Assembly (NCBI GenBank): GCA_946479725.1 | Contig: CAMLHB010000068.1 | Coordinates: 1 to 10,665, forward strand | Source of the DNA: an uncultured Actinomycetes bacterium | GTDB lineage: Bacteria > Actinomycetota > Thermoleophilia > Solirubrobacterales > 70-9 | Direction of reading: 5' to 3' | Length of the DNA stretch: 10,665 bases | Shown: one piece after another, positions 6,063 to 10,665 of the stretch | Layout of the letters: every line of letters begins with the position of its first letter | Position numbering within the stretch: the stretch's first letter is position 1 | Translations under genes and position numbers: made by a program | The notes under the pieces: generated by a model | Seen by the model: the letters and a program-made list of their open reading frames with translations, nothing else | The model's database searches: none | What the model was told of the DNA's origin: nothing

Positions 6063-7677
6063 GCGGAGGGATGCCAAGTGGTGGGGGTGGGGGGACCCTG
6101 CGGTGGAGCCGGCGCTGGACGACGAGGCGCTCGGGGTGCTGCGGGAGCGGATCGGGGAGTTGGAGCCCTGGCCGCTGGCGCGGACGCTCGAGGGCGTCGA
6201 GTTGCCACCGGCCGAGGCGCTGCCACAGGCGCTTGTGGACGCGGTGGGGGAGGAGAGCGTCTTCAGGGATGACGAGGACCGACTGCGGCACGCGACCGGG
6301 CGCGGCTACGTCGACCTGGCGCGGCTGCGGAACGGGGTCCTTGCGGCGGCCCCCGACGCGGTGGTGATGCCGGCCGACGCCGAGGCGCTGCGGCGCGTCA
6401 TCGACGTTTGCGCAGCCGAGGGAATCGCGATCGTCCCTTTCGGCGGCGGCACCAGCGTGGTCGGCGGGGTCGAGCCGCTTCGCGTCACCCACGATCGCCT
6501 GATCAGCCTCGATCTCGGCTCGCTGCAAGACGTCGAGATCGACCGCCGCTCCCTCACCGCCCGCCTTGGCGCCGGACTGCGCGGCCCCGAGGCCGAGGCG
6601 GCGCTGGCGCGGAAGGGGTTGACGCTCGGCCACTTCCCGCAATCCTTCGAGTACGCGACGGTCGGCGGCTTCGCCGCGACCCGGTCGGCGGGCCAGGCCT
6701 CGAGTGGTTACGGGCGCTTCGACGCTTTGGTGAGCTCGGTCCGCTTGCTGACCCCCGCGGGGGAGATCTCGACCCTGGAGACGCCCCACACCGCCGCCGG
6801 CCCGGCCCTGCGGGAGGTCGTGATCGGTTCGGAGGGTGTCCTCGGCGTCATCCCCGACGTGACCGTGCGGGTGCGCCCGGCCCCCGCGGTTCGCCGCTAC
6901 GAGGCCTGGATGGCGGAGAGCTTCGAGGCCGGCGCGGAGATCGTCCGCGGCCTCGCGCAGGGGCCGGGTCTGCCGGAGGTGATCCGGGTCTCCGACGAGG
7001 AGGAGACCGAGGGAACGCTGGCGCTCTCCGGGCCGCGGGGCCTCAGCGGCCGCCTCTTCGACCGCTACCTCGGCGTCCGCGGCCGCCGCGGCGGCGCCCT
7101 CGTCCTCGTCGGCTTTGAGGGCGACGCGGAGTCGACTGCGCGGCGCCGCGCCCTCACCGTCCGCGCCCTGCGCCAAGGCGGCGCCGCCTACCTCGGCCAG
7201 GCCGCCGGCCGCGCCTGGGAGCACGGCCGCTACCGGGGTCCCTATCTGCGCGACACCCTGATGGGCATGGGGGCGATGGTGGAGACGCTCGAGACCTCGC
7301 ACACCTGGAGCCGCTACGGCGAGCTGCACGGGGCGGTCGGCAGCGCGATTCGAAACGCCCTGGCGGGACAGGGGACCCCAGGCATCGTCTTCTGCCACCT
7401 CTCGCACGCCTATGCCGACGGGGCCTCGCTCTACTTCACCTTCATCTCCCGCGCCCGCCGCGGCGAGGAGGTGGAGCAGTGGGCGGCGGTCAAGCGCGCC
7501 GCCTGCGAGGCGATCGTCGCCCACGGCGGCACCATCACCCACCACCACGCCGTCGGCCGCGACCACGCCCCCTACATGGGAGCGGAGGTGGGCGGGGTGG
7601 GCCTCGCAGCACTGCGAGCCCTGAAGGAGCAGCTGGACCCTGCCGGGATCATGAACCCCGGCAAGCTCTTTCGCTGA
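6055..7677 (+). CDS. FAD-binding oxidase, alkylglycerone-phosphate synthase (AGPS)-like
   Basis: 540-aa flavoprotein of the VAO/PCMH-type FAD fold. The WWGWG box (9-13) near the N terminus is typical of AGPS. FAD contacts include PFGGGTS (128-134), TVGGFAATRSAGQASSGYG (202-220) and GSEGVLG (258-264). The C-terminal THHHAVGRDH stretch has the HHH triad (496-498) needed by AGPS and ends in DPAGIMNPGKL. AGPS swaps the acyl chain of acyl-DHAP for a fatty alcohol in ether-lipid synthesis. M. tuberculosis Rv3107c is a comparable bacterial relative. The substrate here is unproven, since related 2-hydroxyacid dehydrogenases share the fold. The frame is open to TTG 6028, but ATG 6055 gives the more typical N terminus; both starts lie in the hairpin at 6016-6062. 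It converges on the lipoprotein gene with a 4-nt gap. Confidence 0.87.
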   Translation: MQLRRDAKWWGWGDPAVEPALDDEALGVLRERIGELEPWPLARTLEGVELPPAEALPQALVDAVGEESVFRDDEDRLRHATGRGYVDLARLRNGVLAAAPDAVVMPADAEALRRVIDVCAAEGIAIVPFGGGTSVVGGVEPLRVTHDRLISLDLGSLQDVEIDRRSLTARLGAGLRGPEAEAALARKGLTLGHFPQSFEYATVGGFAATRSAGQASSGYGRFDALVSSVRLLTPAGEISTLETPHTAAGPALREVVIGSEGVLGVIPDVTVRVRPAPAVRRYEAWMAESFEAGAEIVRGLAQGPGLPEVIRVSDEEETEGTLALSGPRGLSGRLFDRYLGVRGRRGGALVLVGFEGDAESTARRRALTVRALRQGGAAYLGQAAGRAWEHGRYRGPYLRDTLMGMGAMVETLETSHTWSRYGELHGAVGSAIRNALAGQGTPGIVFCHLSHAYADGASLYFTFISRARRGEEVEQWAAVKRAACEAIVAHGGTITHHHAVGRDHAPYMGAEVGGVGLAALRALKEQLDPAGIMNPGKLFR

Positions 7678-7681
7678 GGAG

Positions 7682-8257
7682 CTATTCGGCTTTCGCCGAG
7701 CCGACGAAAGAGCCTTCGAATGTGCCGCTGAGGATGGGTTCGCCGATCACGGGGGGATCCCAGGGATCAACGGCTTCTGAGATCCCGGCGGTGAGCTTTC
7801 CGATGTCCTCGGTCTTGGCGATCAGCAGTTCCGTTTTGCTGCCGTCTTCGACGAATCCATGGGACTCAGGGGTTTCGGTCTTGCGGGAAAGCTTCCCGTC
7901 CTTCCCCACTTGGAAGGCTCCAAGCGAGACCATGTCATGGCGGTTCCCGACGATCCAGACCACGTACCGGCTGCCCCCCGAGACCGGTTCCAGGCCTTCC
8001 GCTTCGATGTGGAGGACCGGCGCGCTGTTCGGCCTGATCTGGTAGCTGGCCTTGCCCTTCGGCCCTTCGCCTTCGATCGGTTCCAGGATCGCTTCGGTCG
8101 GCCCCGACTCCTTCCTCCGTGGGGGCGCCGTCGCTTCCGTCATTTCAAAGGCTCGGGTGCCGGCGGTGGATCCCGAGCCTCCGCATCCGACAGCGGAAGC
8201 CGCGAGCAGCAGGCCCAATGCCAGGCCGAGGACCCACGGGTGACGGAGGCGGCTCAT
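7682..8257 (-). CDS. Predicted lipoprotein with RskA-like extracytoplasmic domain
   Basis: 191 aa. The N terminus has basic residues, a hydrophobic stretch (8-21) and a lipobox-like SAVGC, so Cys25 is the probable lipidation site, followed by a Gly/Ser linker. About residues 70-190 form a beta-rich domain with IEAEGLEP (84-91), RYVVWIVG (97-104), SLGAFQVGKDGKL (111-123) and AKTED (147-151). The order GL-P, Y-x-x-W, SLG-x-F and DG resembles the C-terminal domain of RskA-type anti-sigma factors, though the cytoplasmic zinc/sigma-binding half is missing. The same blocks recur in the product of the upstream gene on this strand, so they are probably paralogues. ATG 8257 has no clear Shine-Dalgarno. 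The gene looks visibly less G/C-rich than its neighbours. Function unknown; a surface binding or sensing partner is a guess. Confidence 0.75.
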   Translation of the reverse strand: MSRLRHPWVLGLALGLLLAASAVGCGGSGSTAGTRAFEMTEATAPPRRKESGPTEAILEPIEGEGPKGKASYQIRPNSAPVLHIEAEGLEPVSGGSRYVVWIVGNRHDMVSLGAFQVGKDGKLSRKTETPESHGFVEDGSKTELLIAKTEDIGKLTAGISEAVDPWDPPVIGEPILSGTFEGSFVGSAKAE

Positions 8258-8306
8258 AACAGCCAGGAGAATAAAACAAACAGAAATCTTTGCGGAACTG
8301 AGGGCG
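8258..8306 (-). promoter_or_regulatory. A/T-rich gap between the paralogous genes, possible promoter
   Basis: The 49-bp gap between the membrane-anchored HTH gene (ends 8307) and the lipoprotein gene (starts 8257) has a strikingly A/T-rich core at about 8268-8292, reading TTTGTTTTATT on the minus strand. It could hold a -10 region for separate lipoprotein expression or the T-rich end of a weak terminator. I see no convincing -35 box or strong stem. Confidence 0.3.
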
Positions 8307-9218
8307 CTATTCGGTGCCGCTCTTGCCCTGCGATTCGATCTGCTTGGCGGCGCCGACGATCGGCCCGGTGATTTCCCCCAGGAGGACTTCTTCGCCGGTG
8401 TAGGCGGGGGCCTGCTTCTTTTTCGTCGCCTGCTTCAGGGTGGCTTCCAGCTGCGAGTCCTCGGTCTTCGTGATTGCGATCTTGGTGAAGGTTTCGTTGG
8501 CGAGGTAGGCGAGGACTTCGACCGGCGCTGCCACCTGGGCGGCGAGGCGGCCGTTCTCGCCGACTTCGTTGGTCGAGGCGAGCGGCAGCATCTTTTCCGG
8601 CGAGGCCGCCAGCCAGATCGTGTAGGACTCGCCCTTCCCGGTCGGTTCGAGCCCTTCGGCGGCGACCTGGAGGGCGAGGCTGTTTTTCACCCGCCCGAAG
8701 ATCGCCACGCCGATCGCGTCGCTGCCGTCGACCGCTTCCAGCGAGGCCTTGGTCACCTTGCGGCTGCCCCGTGCCGCAGCTTCCTCCAGCGCGGCCACGG
8801 TCTTGCCGTTGGGAGCGCTCGAAGAAGTCGTCGTCCTATCGCTGCCGCCATCGTCGCCGCTGCCGGACAGGACGAAAACGACGAACAGGATCACCACCGC
8901 GGCCCCAGCCAGAATCGCCCACAACCCCCGGTTCTCAAGCAGCTTCAGCTCCTTCCTCAACGGCGGCTTCGGCTCCCCCTTCGGCAGCGCCGGCCTCGGC
9001 TTCGGCGGCTCCGCCGCAACCCTGGGGGATCCGCCCGGAGGACTCGGAATCGCCGGCGCCGGAATCCCTTCCTCTTCGAGCGCCGCCGCCGCCTCCTTCG
9101 CCCGCCGGTAAACCTCGGCGGCGTCGACCCCCATCAGGGCCGAGAGATCCGCGTATCCCTGCTCGCCGCGCTGGGAGAGCAGGCGCAGGATCGCCTTCTG
9201 GTCGTCGGACAGCGCCAC
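8307..9218 (-). CDS. Membrane-anchored HTH protein with extracytoplasmic RskA-like domain
   Basis: 303 aa in four parts. Residues 1-48 (LSDDQKAILRLLSQRGEQGY, then ADLSALMGVDAAEVYRRAKE) look like a helix-turn-helix of sigma-region-4 type. Residues 50-95 are a Pro-rich linker. One transmembrane helix lies at about 99-118, with ELKLLENRG before it and GSGDDGGSD after it, predicting the N terminus inside and the C terminus outside. A Ser/Thr linker leads to a domain at about 165-292 with AAEGLEP (186-192), ESYTIWLA (197-204), GENGRL (220-225) and TKTED (250-254). These blocks also occur in the downstream lipoprotein. The layout suggests a transmembrane regulator linking an outside signal to DNA or RNA polymerase, but neither DNA binding nor signal is known. 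GTG 9218 starts only 29 bp from the divergent thioesterase start; no strong ribosome-binding site. Confidence 0.75.
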   Translation of the reverse strand: MALSDDQKAILRLLSQRGEQGYADLSALMGVDAAEVYRRAKEAAAALEEEGIPAPAIPSPPGGSPRVAAEPPKPRPALPKGEPKPPLRKELKLLENRGLWAILAGAAVVILFVVFVLSGSGDDGGSDRTTTSSSAPNGKTVAALEEAAARGSRKVTKASLEAVDGSDAIGVAIFGRVKNSLALQVAAEGLEPTGKGESYTIWLAASPEKMLPLASTNEVGENGRLAAQVAAPVEVLAYLANETFTKIAITKTEDSQLEATLKQATKKKQAPAYTGEEVLLGEITGPIVGAAKQIESQGKSGTE

Positions 9219-9247
9219 CGGACCGCAAGCCTATTAGGGTGCGCAGC

Positions 9248-9655
9248 GTGAACGAGGAGGCTCAGGTTAAGCCTGCGCATTTCGACGAGCTGGTCGGCAC
9301 CGAGTGGATCAGCGACGACCCCGACGACGCCCGGGTGCGGCTGGCGATCCGCGACGAGCTGCGCCAGCCCTTTGGCCTGATGCACGGCGGCGTGATGTCA
9401 ACTCTGATCGAGAGCATCTGCTCGCGCGCCACCGCCGGCGCCGTCTACGACCAGGGGATGGCGGCGATGGGCCAGTCGATCAACGTCAGCTTCATCCGCC
9501 CGGTGACCGAGGGCACGGTCGAAGTCCGCGCCAAAGCCCGCCACCGCGGCCGCACCACCTGGATCTGGGAAGCTGAGGTCCTCAACCACGAGGGCAAGCT
9601 CTGCGCTCTCGCCCAAATGACCATTGCCGTCCGGCGACGGCCAGAGGGCGGCTGA
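9248..9655 (+). CDS. PaaI-type hotdog-fold thioesterase
   Basis: 135-aa acyl-CoA thioesterase-like protein, probably a cytosolic oligomer. It carries the PaaI/YdiI signature FGLMHGGVMSTLIES: His46-Gly47-Gly48 and, on the following helix, Glu55 at the usual Asp/Glu catalytic position. Strands after this (SINVSFIRPVTEGTVEVRAK, then the AQMTIAV end) complete one hotdog fold of normal length. GTG 9248 is preferred because AGGG lies 8 nt upstream; GTG 9239, three codons earlier, is the alternative. The open frame extends far upstream, but over the divergent gene and with unrelated composition. Substrate unknown; aryl- or acyl-CoA hydrolysis is the family expectation. Confidence 0.87.
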   Translation: MNEEAQVKPAHFDELVGTEWISDDPDDARVRLAIRDELRQPFGLMHGGVMSTLIESICSRATAGAVYDQGMAAMGQSINVSFIRPVTEGTVEVRAKARHRGRTTWIWEAEVLNHEGKLCALAQMTIAVRRRPEGG

Positions 9656-9720
9656 CAAGGACGCAGGGAGCGTGGCGTGCTTTGCACGCGAGCGACCGAG
9701 GACGCCGTCAGGCGCCCTCT
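9643..9720. terminator. Large imperfect palindrome between convergent genes, possible bidirectional terminator
   Basis: Outer arms 9643-9656 and 9707-9720 match at 13 of 14 positions (AGAGGGCGGCTGAC against GTCAGGCGCCCTCT). Inside lies a perfect hairpin, GCGTGC (9675-9680)-TTT-GCACGC (9684-9689). The left arm overlaps the thioesterase stop and the right arm ends just before the nadE stop. The position suits shared termination, but no T-run follows on either strand, so it would be a non-canonical terminator or a REP-like element. Confidence 0.45.
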
Positions 9721-9723
9721 CGT

Positions 9724-10665
9724 CTAGCCGCCGAAGCGGTTGGTGATCGGGAGGCGGCGATCCTTGCCGAAGGCCTTCGGCGTGATCCGGATACCCGGCG
9801 CCGCCTGTCGGCGCTTGTACTCGGAGCGGTCGACCAGGCGGATCACCTCGTCGACGGTCCCGGCCGGCATCCCGGCGGCGATGATTTCCTCGCGGCCCTC
9901 GTCGCGCTCGACGTAGGACTCGAGGATGCGGTCGAGCACCTCGTAGGGGGGAAGCGAGTCCTCGTCGCGCTGGTCGGGGCGCAGCTCCGCCGAGGGCGCC
10001 CGCTCGATCACGCTGGCCGGCACCAGCTCGCGGCCCGCGGTCTCGTTGCGTCGCCGCACCAGGTCGTAGACCAGCCCCTTCGGCACGTCCTTGATCACCG
10101 CGAAGCCGCCGGCCATGTCGCCGTAGAGGGTCGCGTAGCCGACCGACATCTCGCTCTTGTTGCCGGTGGTGAGGACGAGCCAGCCGTGCCGGTTGGAGAG
10201 CGCCATCATCAGGTTGCCGCGGATCCGCGCCTGCACGTTCTCGGCGGTCAGGTCCGGCTCGGAGGGTTTGGTCGGGTCCCGCGGGACCGCCGGCGCCGGC
10301 TCCTCGAGGTAGCCGCCGAGCGCTCGCTCGTAGCTTTCCATCATCGGCTCGATCGCCACCTCGAGCAGCTCGCAGCCGAGGTTGGCGGCGATGTCGCGGG
10401 CGTCCTGCTGGGTCACGGAGCTGGAGTGGGGGGAGGGCATGACCACGCAGCTGAGCCGCTCGGGCCCGACCGCGTCGGCGGCGATCATCGCCACCAGGGC
10501 CGAGTCGATCCCCCCGGAGAGAGCGAGGCCGACGTGCTTGAAGCCGTTCTTGCCGACGTAGTCGCGGAGGCCAAGGACCAGCGCCCCGTAGACCTCGTCG
10601 AGGTCGCCGAGCGGCTCCGTCAGGGGACCGGAGCTGGAGTGGGGGACGTCGCAGACCAGCAGCTC
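9724..10665 (-). CDS. nadE: Glutamine-dependent NAD+ synthetase, C-terminal part
   Basis: The last 313 codons of a gene running off the right edge; codon phase is open from 10665, so no start is visible. The product makes NAD+ from deamido-NAD+, ATP and ammonia in the cytosol. The ATP-pyrophosphatase P-loop SGGIDS is encoded at 10518-10501, preceded by the DLDEVYGALVLGLRDYVGKN linker typical of the junction after the glutaminase (nitrilase-type) domain. Further family motifs are NVQARIRGNLMMALSN, LTTGNKSEMSVGYATLYGDM and GGFAVIKDVPK. The end is RRQAAPGIRITPKAFGKDRR followed by LPITNRFGG. The linker and C terminus fit the two-domain, glutamine-using form; the glutaminase domain itself is outside the window. 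Confidence 0.96.
   Translation of the reverse strand, partial: ELLVCDVPHSSSGPLTEPLGDLDEVYGALVLGLRDYVGKNGFKHVGLALSGGIDSALVAMIAADAVGPERLSCVVMPSPHSSSVTQQDARDIAANLGCELLEVAIEPMMESYERALGGYLEEPAPAVPRDPTKPSEPDLTAENVQARIRGNLMMALSNRHGWLVLTTGNKSEMSVGYATLYGDMAGGFAVIKDVPKGLVYDLVRRRNETAGRELVPASVIERAPSAELRPDQRDEDSLPPYEVLDRILESYVERDEGREEIIAAGMPAGTVDEVIRLVDRSEYKRRQAAPGIRITPKAFGKDRRLPITNRFGG

Noticed and set aside
5881..7566. Minus-strand open frame of about 561 codons over the AGPS-like gene
   Set aside because: Same artefact: composition rich in Ala, Arg, Gly and Asp, no domain, and a convincing flavoenzyme on the plus strand.
7682..7712. Small hairpin near the convergent ends of the AGPS-like and lipoprotein genes as a terminator
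   Set aside because: TCGGC-TTTC-GCCGA has a stem of only 5 bp, lies inside the lipoprotein coding region and has no T-tract.
8771..9247. Upstream extension of the thioesterase frame
   Set aside because: It runs antisense through the HTH/TM gene, is Pro/Ser/Arg-rich, and is not part of a hotdog protein; a Shine-Dalgarno precedes the internal GTG at 9248.

Overview
The window comes from a GC-rich actinobacterium. The best guess is a basal lineage such as Thermoleophilia (Solirubrobacterales) or a relative. The evidence is strong G/C bias at third codon positions, many GTG starts, an actinobacterial gene neighbourhood (CDP-alcohol phosphatidyltransferase, GarA-like FHA protein, FtsR/Rv1828-like MerR), and a small single-motif RsiG-type protein of the kind known from the most basal actinobacterial branches. 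The lineage call is inference; no rRNA gene is present.

Left part (1-3929, + strand): the 3' end of a site-2 (M50) membrane protease gene, then ispG (isoprenoid synthesis, Fe-S enzyme), proS (prolyl-tRNA synthetase with editing domain) and a CDP-alcohol phosphatidyltransferase. Spacing is tight, with an 8-nt proS/phosphatidyltransferase overlap, so this looks like one housekeeping transcription unit.

Middle part (3930-7677, + strand): a short intergenic region carries the clearest regulatory signal in the window, three GGTTGAA-type half-sites about one helical turn apart, overlapping a TTGAAC-18-TATGAT promoter. A compact operon follows: an 89-aa RsiG-like anti-sigma candidate with a c-di-GMP-binding signature, a zinc-ribbon plus FHA protein resembling GarA/OdhI, an FtsR-like MerR regulator, an SRPBCC protein and an alkylglycerone-phosphate-synthase-like flavoenzyme. 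The last gene's probable start codon lies inside a near-perfect 21-bp inverted repeat.

Right part (7678-10665): two minus-strand genes encode related extracytoplasmic domains (RskA-like by eye). One is a predicted lipoprotein. The other is an HTH - Pro-rich linker - single TM - extracellular domain protein. A PaaI-type hotdog thioesterase diverges from them and converges on nadE (glutamine-dependent NAD+ synthetase, 5' end outside the window). A large imperfect palindrome lies between the thioesterase gene and nadE.

The most interesting unit is the rsiG - FHA - merR cluster. If the assignments hold, it places a c-di-GMP-responsive anti-sigma, a phospho-regulated metabolic switch and a division-type MerR regulator under one promoter that carries MerR-like operator repeats. 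No CRISPR, tRNA, rRNA, insertion sequence or phage gene was seen.
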